Assembly: GCF_000208925.1 (NCBI RefSeq)
Contig: NW_001914866.1
Location: 89,446-153,445, forward strand
Length of the DNA stretch: 64,000 nucleotides
Origin: Entamoeba histolytica HM-1:IMSS
Taxonomy: Eukaryota > Evosea > Mastigamoebida > Endamoebidae
Reading direction: 5' to 3'
Made by a program: the position numbers and the translations under genes. Within the stretch, counting starts at the first letter, position 1. Each line of letters begins with the position of its first letter. This document shows positions 11,701 through 20,038 of this stretch, in pieces. The notes beneath the pieces were generated by a model. That model saw only the letters and a program-made list of their open reading frames with translations. It was not told where the DNA came from and made no database searches.

Positions 11701-14700
11701 AACATAAAAATTGATTCAATACAAAAATTAAGTGAAATACCAATTTCAGAAACTGTTGACAAATCTATTAAATTCTCTGAAAATTGAACAAATAACTCTG
11801 ATAAACGATGAATATTAATTGTGGAATGAAGTGATTTTAAATGAAGGATTGTTGATTTAATAATTTCTTTTACAAACTCTTTATTCTTTTGTATTAGTGC
11901 TGCTCCAATTATTACTCTTTGATAATTCAAACCATCTCTTAATGTTGCTGCACATATGTATCCAATTAATTTAACTATATCTCCGCATAAACCTTTTTGT
12001 TCTTTTGTTATATTTAATGAATAAATATATTCCTCATTTGAATTATTCATAATAGATAATAGTGAATATAAAATATTATCTTCTTCGGTAATTACTCCTC
12101 TTAAAGAATAGAATTGTCGTAATATATTTGTTAACGTCTCTATAATAAAACAAGAATTATATATTTTTATTGATTGAATTTCAGATAATAAAGAATGATG
12201 AACCATTTTAAATAAAATATGTAAATACAACCAATGAAATTGTTTTTTATCTGGAATTGTTGAAGTAACAATTTGAGATTCATTTGGTGATGATTTAAGT
12301 AGTAAAGAAAATAAAGATTTTATAGATTCTTTTGAGAGAATTAATAAACTAACTACTTGTAATAATTGGTTTATTCCTGAATAAAATTCAGAACAAAATG
12401 TTGAAGATAAAAATGAAAGATTTGCAGCAAGATGAAGTAATGGTGGTAAAATTGATTCTGGTGGATTTGAAACATTAATAAACTGATAAATAAAATAAGA
12501 AGATAATCCTGGTAAAACTCCTTTTACAGAAACAATTTGATCCAGTAATGTCAGAAGTTGTGAACATCTAAATGAACAAAATGAAAGGTGAGTACCTGAA
12601 TCAATTTTATCAAATACTTGAAGAAAATAACAAGCAAATGACATGACTGTAGAAACCTCTTCTTTGTTACAATTTATAGAAAGAATACAAGTAAGTAAAT
12701 CAGTGACATACGGAAAAACAGATATTTCAGTACTTTCATCAATAAAAAGGTACATTAATTTACTCATTAACCCACCTCCTCTTAGAGACTCTGATGCAGA
12801 AACTGGAGAAAAGTCATAAACTGATTTTAATATCCTTAATATATATTCAATTCCATTTGGACATGACCTAGCAATTTTAAAATCAAGAGCTAGTGTTGTT
12901 AATATCTCAGGATGAGTTACACTAAAATCTTCATAACTTGTTCCAATTCCTGATAACGCTAATAATACTTGTAAAACTCCATGTGATATGAGGTTGTGTT
13001 TTGAATATAATATTAGAACAAGAATTTGAAATGAATGTGTTTTTAATGCCTCAGAATAAAGTTCGGATGAACCTCTTAAACAAAACAATAGTATTTGTAA
13101 TGAGTCACATAACTCTACTGTCGTTGTTGATTTTTCTATTATTGACAATAATACAGAAATTCCACCACATTTACAAATACATTCAACAAATGGGGAAGGT
13201 GATGTTGGACAAACTCTTCCTTCTATCTCTAAGTCTGTCCTTGATATATTATTGATAAGATCATTCATAACATAAATTAAATCTTGTCTATCAATTTGAA
13301 TGAAAGGGACTTTTCCAATACCTCTTAAACTTCGTGAGTCATCATAACAATGTGCACAGTATCTCCCTTTGTACTGTGATCCTAATTCATACATTGCTTT
13401 AATTTCACTCTTTGTTTTTAATCCATTGATAATCATCCATTCTCCAATCCGAAATACTCCTGGAGAAACAACATTACCACAGTGCCCTAAGCATATAGAA
13501 CAACTACCTTGTAATATGTCCATGTTTTGAATAATTTTTCCAACTTTCTTTGCATTAATGTACACTGTAGATATCTCATCACAGCAAAGAGCAAAATGAA
13601 ACCACACACCAACAGGCACTTTTACAGATATACAATTGATAGTATTACAAGTAATATCTAATATTCCATTCTTAACAAAGAACGTTAGCTCACCATAATT
13701 TGACATTGTTTTAATTTCTAAAATTTTATAAAACCCAGGACCAAGTTGTAGCCATCCAGTAAGTACCATTGGAAATGAGTCTAACCAAACATAATTCTTT
13801 ATATATGCAACTTTATCTGATGTATCAAATGTTAATCCACCAATAGTAACCCCTGTTGAAATGAAACTAAGAAGAGAAATTAGATTTGAGGTGTTAGTTC
13901 CTTGTTTCAATTTACGTAAAAGATACTTACAATCATTATTTTTTATGGCATATCTACCAATCTTTTGGATTAGTTCAGTTAATATTCCTCCATCTAATGA
14001 GTCTTCAAATCCAGTCAATAATAAACTAAGAATATCATAAACGTATGTTCCATATAATGAGTATGCATTATTTAGTGAATTTAAGAGATTACTAAATAAA
14101 CAATTTCGTTGGTTTTTATCAAGTAACTTCATTCCATTTAATAAGCTTGGAAGTAAATAACAATTAACAATACTGATTCCAAGATGTTTTTCTGTTAGTA
14201 ATGGTAATGATTTATTTACTGGTTGTTCTATGATGAGAGAGAGAATCATAGCAATGATATTAGACAAATCAAATTCTTTCCATGGATTATAAATGACAAA
14301 GTCATCAATAAACTCGTTTGAAATAGAAGCTTTTAATCTATCTCTATTTGCTGAACACTCTCTCATACCAATAATGTATGAATCAATGCATGTTTGTAAT
14401 ATAAGTAAACGGTGAAAGATAAGAGAAGTATTTTTATAGTCTTCATTAATTTTATTATACCTCCACTTTAAAATAAAAGAAGTAAATAATTCAAAATTAT
14501 TTGATAAACCATATATTTCTCTTGACATGACTGATTGATCCATAATTTCAATTGAAGATTTTAATCTACTTAATGGATCATTATCGATAATAATATCTTG
14601 AAATAAAAAACTTAAAACTAAAGTGAGTTGGTCAGAAGGAATTAATGGTACTATTTCTTTTATTATTAAGGTAATAACTCTTCTGAAATGAGACTTTTTA

Positions 14701-16079
14701 TTAAATACATTAATAAGACATTCCATTGTATTATTTTCATTTATTAATGTTATAGAATTAGTTTTATTACCTGCTAATAAAATACAAATAACTTTTACTA
14801 AGCTATTAATAATTTCATTTTCTTCATTATATTGATTAAAAGACTCAAAAAGAACTTGAAAAAATAATGGAATAAATACAGACATTACATTCTGAAATGT
14901 AGCTCTATTTGACCCAACTAAATAAGTAATAAAATTAACTAATGGAATTAATAAAGAGGTATTAGATATTGTATTAAAATTAATTAATGGTTTTAATAAT
15001 TCAAGATAATTTGAAGGATTTGCTTGTAAAGTTATAAAAAGAAATTCTAACATTTGAAAAACATATTCTATTTCTTCTTTATTAAAAGAAGTAATCATTA
15101 AACAAATAGATTCCATATAGGCAGGTAAAAATGTATAATTTTGTGAATTACTAAAAAGAACTATTTTCAATGATTGTAAAACTGAAAGAACTAATGGTGG
15201 ACAATCAAGTAAACGCATTAAAACTGAAGGTAATTCTACATTACGAATTGGGTTAGATACTTTAGTTTTTTTAATTTTTTGAAATTGATAAGATTCTATT
15301 CCATTTCCAAAGAAACATAAATGTTGTAATGATGCAATAATAGAATTAAGATATCTATTTTCATTATTCATTAATTTATTTGTACATGTTAATAATATTT
15401 TTACTAATTTATTAAAAAATAATGAATGAATGTGAATATTTAATATTCTAGAATCAGTTTTACAACTTAAACATAAAAATTGAAGATATGTTTCAATGAT
15501 GATTAATATATCTTTATTTAATATAATATTATTCATTGTTTGAATTGTTAATTCTAATGCTTTTGTCATTGTCTCATTTAAACATATTTTATTTATTATT
15601 TTAGAATTTAAATTATTTAACAAAGACTTAAATAATAAAAGAATTACTTTTGTTTCTTCAATACAATCAAATCTAACTCGAATAATTTGAATTGGAATAA
15701 ATGGAATTTCAACAAAAGAAAAAACAATAATTCCAATATCAATAAGTTGATTTAATAATACTATTCTTTTTGAAGATTTAAGAACAATTAATTTATCAGT
15801 CATTTCTCCAAAAGAAGTAATGAATTCTGACTTCTGAAAATAAAACAATGCTAATGCTAAATATTCTTTTGAAATAAAAGATATACATCGTAATAAAATA
15901 TTATAATATTCATCATTATTTCCTTTAGGATAGTTAAACTCTTTAATTAAACTTTCAATAAATATTGGAATCATTTGTTTACTATCTCCTAACTTCACAA
16001 TTTCTTTAATAATAGTATCTCTATCTTGATTTTTATTTTGACATAATAATTGGACATAATAGTCCTTTAGTACATCCAT
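8796..16079 (-). CDS. Giant BEACH/WD40 protein (neurobeachin/LYST superfamily)
   Basis: One uninterrupted 2427-codon frame. The order is: a long helical armadillo/HEAT-like region (1-740), a concanavalin A-like lectin fold (~750-895, including VWFHFALCCDE), more helical repeats, a charged segment (~1610-1660), a PH-BEACH region (~1700-1850), the BEACH domain (~1880-2105, with NFNYLMYLNTKAGRSF and the closing RGKNAEEACNVYP) and C-terminal WD40 repeats (~2200-2427). This order matches the LYST/NBEA/LRBA class, which acts in vesicle fusion/fission and lysosome or phagosome size control. The length is within the normal range (2,000-3,500). No intron is needed. It is the largest gene in the window, 11% of its length. 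A role in the phagocytic pathway is inference. Confidence 0.92.
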   Translation of the reverse strand: MDVLKDYYVQLLCQNKNQDRDTIIKEIVKLGDSKQMIPIFIESLIKEFNYPKGNNDEYYNILLRCISFISKEYLALALFYFQKSEFITSFGEMTDKLIVLKSSKRIVLLNQLIDIGIIVFSFVEIPFIPIQIIRVRFDCIEETKVILLLFKSLLNNLNSKIINKICLNETMTKALELTIQTMNNIILNKDILIIIETYLQFLCLSCKTDSRILNIHIHSLFFNKLVKILLTCTNKLMNNENRYLNSIIASLQHLCFFGNGIESYQFQKIKKTKVSNPIRNVELPSVLMRLLDCPPLVLSVLQSLKIVLFSNSQNYTFLPAYMESICLMITSFNKEEIEYVFQMLEFLFITLQANPSNYLELLKPLINFNTISNTSLLIPLVNFITYLVGSNRATFQNVMSVFIPLFFQVLFESFNQYNEENEIINSLVKVICILLAGNKTNSITLINENNTMECLINVFNKKSHFRRVITLIIKEIVPLIPSDQLTLVLSFLFQDIIIDNDPLSRLKSSIEIMDQSVMSREIYGLSNNFELFTSFILKWRYNKINEDYKNTSLIFHRLLILQTCIDSYIIGMRECSANRDRLKASISNEFIDDFVIYNPWKEFDLSNIIAMILSLIIEQPVNKSLPLLTEKHLGISIVNCYLLPSLLNGMKLLDKNQRNCLFSNLLNSLNNAYSLYGTYVYDILSLLLTGFEDSLDGGILTELIQKIGRYAIKNNDCKYLLRKLKQGTNTSNLISLLSFISTGVTIGGLTFDTSDKVAYIKNYVWLDSFPMVLTGWLQLGPGFYKILEIKTMSNYGELTFFVKNGILDITCNTINCISVKVPVGVWFHFALCCDEISTVYINAKKVGKIIQNMDILQGSCSICLGHCGNVVSPGVFRIGEWMIINGLKTKSEIKAMYELGSQYKGRYCAHCYDDSRSLRGIGKVPFIQIDRQDLIYVMNDLINNISRTDLEIEGRVCPTSPSPFVECICKCGGISVLLSIIEKSTTTVELCDSLQILLFCLRGSSELYSEALKTHSFQILVLILYSKHNLISHGVLQVLLALSGIGTSYEDFSVTHPEILTTLALDFKIARSCPNGIEYILRILKSVYDFSPVSASESLRGGGLMSKLMYLFIDESTEISVFPYVTDLLTCILSINCNKEEVSTVMSFACYFLQVFDKIDSGTHLSFCSFRCSQLLTLLDQIVSVKGVLPGLSSYFIYQFINVSNPPESILPPLLHLAANLSFLSSTFCSEFYSGINQLLQVVSLLILSKESIKSLFSLLLKSSPNESQIVTSTIPDKKQFHWLYLHILFKMVHHSLLSEIQSIKIYNSCFIIETLTNILRQFYSLRGVITEEDNILYSLLSIMNNSNEEYIYSLNITKEQKGLCGDIVKLIGYICAATLRDGLNYQRVIIGAALIQKNKEFVKEIIKSTILHLKSLHSTINIHRLSELFVQFSENLIDLSTVSEIGISLNFCIESIFMLINIYEQHPELQTIEQNKIWIKMMDRMNILMFNYFEEQSFLFVAQHFHQQDFFLRQKHSEEFVPIMFWIIVQKIPKGTVNDITILYCGVLKRLVMNCMSAFDKFITQKELRDQIKSMLQMSTEDIVELIKNNHNTFSKLCERSEIMLKEFKEEQKKRKDEISFVVEEERKIIEKYQRTERKEGKEKKKNDEKRVAVISQYVKDKESIECMSDSLKMSVKVEWEKMKLKLIMPKGIWEEDVEEYMIDDIQSSFGIRRRIVRDYRFKERYESQIGEYGKIIKLPIIQKNYDIEVLTTPFGEEEEIYYCTQLYGLEEVESQIKIDEKKFILINYINTDHCDWIKIDWNDIVCIIKRRYLLQNNAIEILTCYGKSLFLIFEHKYDKIIKKFMKYKSESFDIIHEIEPPINLINKIGKVFNQIDEMTELWKKGELSNFNYLMYLNTKAGRSFNDLSQYPIFPWILNDYTSKTIDLNDEHIYRNFAYPIVAQTENKREKLQIKFQENGSHFGNHYSSLATTLVFLFRAEPYMKMHIQLFDGHFDTDRLFNSISKFFDNLSATPIELIPEFFFLPQFLINFNTIDFGKRKDNNVVNNVELPPWCNGNPRQFVNINMKALESPYVSQHLNEWIDLIFGYKQRGKNAEEACNVYPQCSYEIGDLSKMNEKERQTTLDKIRNFGQTPIQLFKTPHPKREVSCTKYNIGVFEQDKNYSLTVVNKSGFPIGEMLFDEKNEIIITRKGEIIIPNGSVQVGSGGIMRIERNGKIMNIEECQNGSILIGDERNVLVGGGDGSIQIIDISTDSPKKRGRLCGHDTAITCCVIDNNNNIIITGDQHGICLIWDIGTLMCLHVIEVGECVIGLDINNETGNFIVLTQHQLHYYDINGDLIGQSQSLEHEQFTSVVVTQTPMWNDKIFVVVGNMKGNVTFLQLTDNFEFILCQTIPSHPTPIESLKISNDNTSILIGHVNGIVICLN

Positions 16080-16179
16080 TTTTTATTTACCAGAAGAAAA
16101 AAAATCTATTTTTTAAGTTTTTTTATATTTTTTTTTATAAAAATTATAATTTATAATAAATTTTATTAAAAAATTAATT

Positions 16180-16836
16180 TTAATTATCTTTTTTGAATAA
16201 ACCTTCAACTGGTTTATTCTCATTCTTTTTGCCAAGAACTTTCTTTCTTTGACTTAACATGTATTTATATAACATGTAAAGGCCTGGAATATAATAAAGA
16301 ATAAGTGCCCAGATTATGTATGATGCTGGGAATAAACCAAATACAGTAACAGTTCTGAAATAAGGAAGTGATTTGAAAAGAGTAATAACTTCACCTGAAA
16401 CACCCATTGGATATAATACAATGAAGAATGAATATCTACACCATAATAATGGGTATGGAACAGCTAATCCAAATAATTTGAATGAATAGAATGAATATCT
16501 AATTACTTCAGTAACAGACCAGGCACATCCTAAAAGAAGGAATCCAAGAGCACGACTTTCTGGAATATATTCAAGAACAGCAACTAATACTACCCTTGAG
16601 AAAACTTGTGTAATTGTTGTTCCAAGTGGACTTGGAACAAGACCAGTAATGGCATGGAAAATTTCAAGAATAGCACCATATTGGAAAATCATTAAAGCAA
16701 TTCTTACATGTGGATACATTAATGGAGCATCAAATCCTGTTTCTAATGCTTTAAGGAAATAAGTAACAAGGATGAATGTCCATCCAACTACCATAGAAAG
16801 ATTATATACTTTTAAATATACCTTCTTTGCGTCCAT
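16180..16836 (-). CDS. Very-long-chain (3R)-3-hydroxyacyl-CoA dehydratase (PHS1/HACD/PTPLA family)
   Basis: 218 residues with about six membrane segments, the normal size for the family. The enzyme removes water from 3-hydroxyacyl-CoA in the third step of very-long-chain fatty acid elongation in the ER. The catalytic Tyr and Glu are present seven apart in LYPMGVSGE (Y142 and E149), with the upstream CRYSFF pattern and the YNLSMVVGW start typical of HACD proteins. The C-terminus is Lys-rich (KKxxK-like), which would fit ER retention. It sits next to, and on the same strand as, the BEACH gene, about 100 bp upstream of its start, with no sign of a shared function. Confidence 0.92.
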   Translation of the reverse strand: MDAKKVYLKVYNLSMVVGWTFILVTYFLKALETGFDAPLMYPHVRIALMIFQYGAILEIFHAITGLVPSPLGTTITQVFSRVVLVAVLEYIPESRALGFLLLGCAWSVTEVIRYSFYSFKLFGLAVPYPLLWCRYSFFIVLYPMGVSGEVITLFKSLPYFRTVTVFGLFPASYIIWALILYYIPGLYMLYKYMLSQRKKVLGKKNENKPVEGLFKKDN

Positions 16837-17148
16837 TGAGGGTAAATACTAAGTTCAAAATTTTTTAGTTTTACTTTTTAATATATAAGAGAATACTTTT
16901 TTCTTTTTTGTTTCAACATTTATTTATTACTTTAAATTCTGTTTTGTTACACTTCTTAATAACACTGTTTATTTTACTTTCGTATTAAACCTTAACTAAT
17001 GAATATGAGAAGTTCAATTTTAAACTATTTTAAAGGTTTTTCATTTGTGTTTCGTTATAAAACTGTAGAAAAAACATTTTATGTGAAGAATTTGATATTG
17101 AGAAACCCTTTTTCCTTTTACTTGAAAAACCTAAAATGAGAATTATTG

Positions 17149-19482
17149 ATGATTTGCAACACAGAACATCAACAACATGTTAACATGTTTTTAAGAGAAG
17201 TACAACATGCTAATAATAATGAATTAAAACAAAAAGTAATTTTATTTGAAACAGAAATAACTCAATACAATGACCTTTTGCAATGTCTATTGAATGCCCT
17301 ACAAATCAATGACCTTCAACTTTCAGCTTGTATTCATTTAAGAAAGTATGTAAATAGAACAGGAAATATTATTCCTCAACTATGTACGGAGTCATTAAAA
17401 CTTTCATTTGAAGGAGGTTGTAATGCTTCATTTGCACGTTCATTAATAGCAGATTGTTATAAAAAAGGAAATATTCAAGTCAAAAATTTTATTGTTCGAA
17501 CTATTAAACAAACGTTAGAAAGTCAGTTTTCAATTAGTGTTATTGAAACTGCTCGATTTGTTATTGAAGAAGATACTTCAACAACAGAAGGAGGATGTAG
17601 TGATTTTTTTCCTATTATAATTAAAATATTTCAAAATACTCATGACAATGAAATTATTCAATCAATATTACAATTTTTATTAGTGGGGTCTTCTACTCAT
17701 CCTGATTTTTTTAGTGACTATGGAAATCAATTGGTTATTCCTTTGTTACAACTTTCTTATTCTCTTAATACTAATATTAAACAAAATTATGCACTCCTTT
17801 TATCATCATTTCTTACTGCTGAACCTGATCATCTTTCTCAACATGTTGATGAGCTTATTAAATCTTGTTCATTATTTTTGGAAGACTCAAGTGAAGAAGT
17901 ATGTTCTGCTGCAAATTCACTTCTTGCATCATTATCACATGCATTTAAATCACAATTACAATCTTATTTAACATCATTTACTACAATAATTTTAAACAGA
18001 ATTGATAGTTTTGTTAATATTTATGATAATGTTATTGAAGATGAACCACCTCTACTTCATACTTTAGCTTCTACCCTTGATGAAATATCTGCAGAATATC
18101 ATGATGAATTTATAGCCTTAGTCGTTAACATATCTAAATCACTTTCATGGCCAACAATATTATATGTTATAGGAAGTATTGTTAAAGGTTGGTTACAAAA
18201 AGATTTATTTTGTGATGTTTTTGGATGGGTTGTTCAAAAGATTTTTATTGAATTAAAAACTGGACAACCATCTTCACTTTCATTATGGGCATTACAAGAA
18301 ATGTATATTTTTCTTCCAGTGATGTTGAGTAGTAATAATTATGAAGAATTAATTATCTATTTATTAAAAGGAAATGTTCAGACATATTCAATTTTATTAC
18401 TTGAAACAATGATAGATGATTCTAAGAATGGAGTTGTTTTACAGTACATAAACCAAATATTAAATTGGGTTATTAATAATTTAAGTATTGATACTTCGGG
18501 TGAAATCAGTGTATTATTAGTTGAAACTATTACTGCATTAATTGATAGATCACCAGATCTCTTTTATGGGAATAAACAACTGTTTATTGTTATTACTCGT
18601 ACTTTTTTAAATTTGATTCATAGAAATAAAGTTATTTCAGATAGAGTAATACAAAACCTTAGTTATGGAATTCCTAAATTTGGTTCAATGGCTCTTATTG
18701 GTTCAGAACTTCAATTAGTAAATGTTGTTATTGATATGATTCATAGTGATGATACTAGAGACCAAGCCGCTGCTTTACAATTATTAACTTCATTAATAGA
18801 AACAACTAATCAACCAGTAGAATTAATTAGAACAATGCAAAATGTAGGTGGAGTAGTATTATGTGGGTTGAGGTCAGTGGATGAAGAAGTAGTAGACCAA
18901 GCATTTACTTTACTTGGTGATATATTACAAAAAGATCCAATGACATTGGCAACTTCATATCAACCTGTAGTAGAACAAGTATTAACCAAAATGCAAACAG
19001 GGAATTTGTCCATTAGATTATGGGCTGTTGGTATTTTAATTAAATCATCACCTAATGGAATTGAAAACTTGTTTGCTCCCTTTGTTAATGTTCTAATTCG
19101 ATTAATAGAAATTGCTACATCAGCATCAACAAAATCAAAACCTTTTTTAAAAAGAAATCTTTGTGTTTGTCTAGGTAGAATTGCTTTAAGAAAACCTGAA
19201 TTAATAATTCCTCATATTACCTTAATTTGTGATGAACTTATTGATTCATTACTTGAAGTAGGAGATAATGAGGCACGTGTTGTTGCAGTAGAAGGATTTG
19301 GGCGTATTATTGCTAATCAACCTTTATGTTGTAAAAGTGCTTTATTGTCTGTTGTTAATGTATTATTAGCTGAAAGACAAATTACACCTTCAATGACATC
19401 ATTCTGTAATTCTGTGTTACAGATATTGAAGAATACATATAATGGAGATGCGTATCTTATGATATGGAATAGTGTAGTATAA
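17149..19482 (+). CDS. Importin-beta family (karyopherin) HEAT-repeat protein
   Basis: 777 residues from the ATG at 17149. The frame also contains a TTG at 17146, but an in-frame TGA lies just upstream. The N-terminus has the Ran-binding-type helix pair LQLSACIHLRKYVNRTGN, and the rest is continuous HEAT repeats, for example the C-terminal RNLCVCLGRIALRKPELIIPH and DNEARVVAVEGFGRI units. The pattern is closest to importin-4/Kap123-type nuclear import receptors, which carry ribosomal proteins and histones. It is shorter than the usual ~1,000-1,100 residues. Cargo cannot be told from sequence. The upstream region is shared with the divergent dehydratase gene (16836). Confidence 0.8.
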   Translation: MICNTEHQQHVNMFLREVQHANNNELKQKVILFETEITQYNDLLQCLLNALQINDLQLSACIHLRKYVNRTGNIIPQLCTESLKLSFEGGCNASFARSLIADCYKKGNIQVKNFIVRTIKQTLESQFSISVIETARFVIEEDTSTTEGGCSDFFPIIIKIFQNTHDNEIIQSILQFLLVGSSTHPDFFSDYGNQLVIPLLQLSYSLNTNIKQNYALLLSSFLTAEPDHLSQHVDELIKSCSLFLEDSSEEVCSAANSLLASLSHAFKSQLQSYLTSFTTIILNRIDSFVNIYDNVIEDEPPLLHTLASTLDEISAEYHDEFIALVVNISKSLSWPTILYVIGSIVKGWLQKDLFCDVFGWVVQKIFIELKTGQPSSLSLWALQEMYIFLPVMLSSNNYEELIIYLLKGNVQTYSILLLETMIDDSKNGVVLQYINQILNWVINNLSIDTSGEISVLLVETITALIDRSPDLFYGNKQLFIVITRTFLNLIHRNKVISDRVIQNLSYGIPKFGSMALIGSELQLVNVVIDMIHSDDTRDQAAALQLLTSLIETTNQPVELIRTMQNVGGVVLCGLRSVDEEVVDQAFTLLGDILQKDPMTLATSYQPVVEQVLTKMQTGNLSIRLWAVGILIKSSPNGIENLFAPFVNVLIRLIEIATSASTKSKPFLKRNLCVCLGRIALRKPELIIPHITLICDELIDSLLEVGDNEARVVAVEGFGRIIANQPLCCKSALLSVVNVLLAERQITPSMTSFCNSVLQILKNTYNGDAYLMIWNSVV

Positions 19483-19580
19483 TTCTCTCAACACAGATAA
19501 TATTTTCATTATTCATTTGTCTTATTGTCTTATTTTCTTTTTAATTCAATGATTAAAGAGAAGAATAAATAGTAAATAAA

Positions 19581-19784
19581 TTATAATAATATAGCACTTA
19601 ACAGTGATGCATTAGTTTGATCAATAAAAGGAAAACGTTCTTTCATCAATTCATATTCAATTTCAGGATTTTCATGCTTAATCATATTAAAACAATCTTC
19701 ATCTTTAATACATTCCTTATCAATATCCCTATGTTCATTGTTTAAATGTTTAAGAAATGAATTCGAATACACTAGTTTATTCAT
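19581..19784 (-). CDS. Small hypothetical protein (67 aa)
   Basis: An ATG-started frame of 67 codons, rich in Glu, Asp, Lys and Asn, with three Cys and no signal or membrane segment. It lies convergent to the importin gene. Nothing in it is recognised. The mixed composition and balanced codons look more protein-like than the low-complexity frames seen in the spacers, but it could be chance. Confidence 0.4.
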   Translation of the reverse strand: MNKLVYSNSFLKHLNNEHRDIDKECIKDEDCFNMIKHENPEIEYELMKERFPFIDQTNASLLSAILL

Positions 19785-20038
19785 GTTTTACTGAGCGAAT
19801 ATTCAAGTTGTATCTTCGTTTTTATTCTCTGAACAATGAAATCACTTTATTATTCTCTTTATCTCTTGCTTTATCTTTTCTTTTTTAAATTGGCAAGAGG
19901 AAGAATAATTTTCTTTTTTCTATGTTTAGGAAAATTAAAAATATGATAAATGAATATGTGGTTCCACATGAATACACGTAATAATTAATTGAACTGTAAA
20001 AAGAAAGGAAAAAAATCTTGGGTTACTGAAGAAAAGAT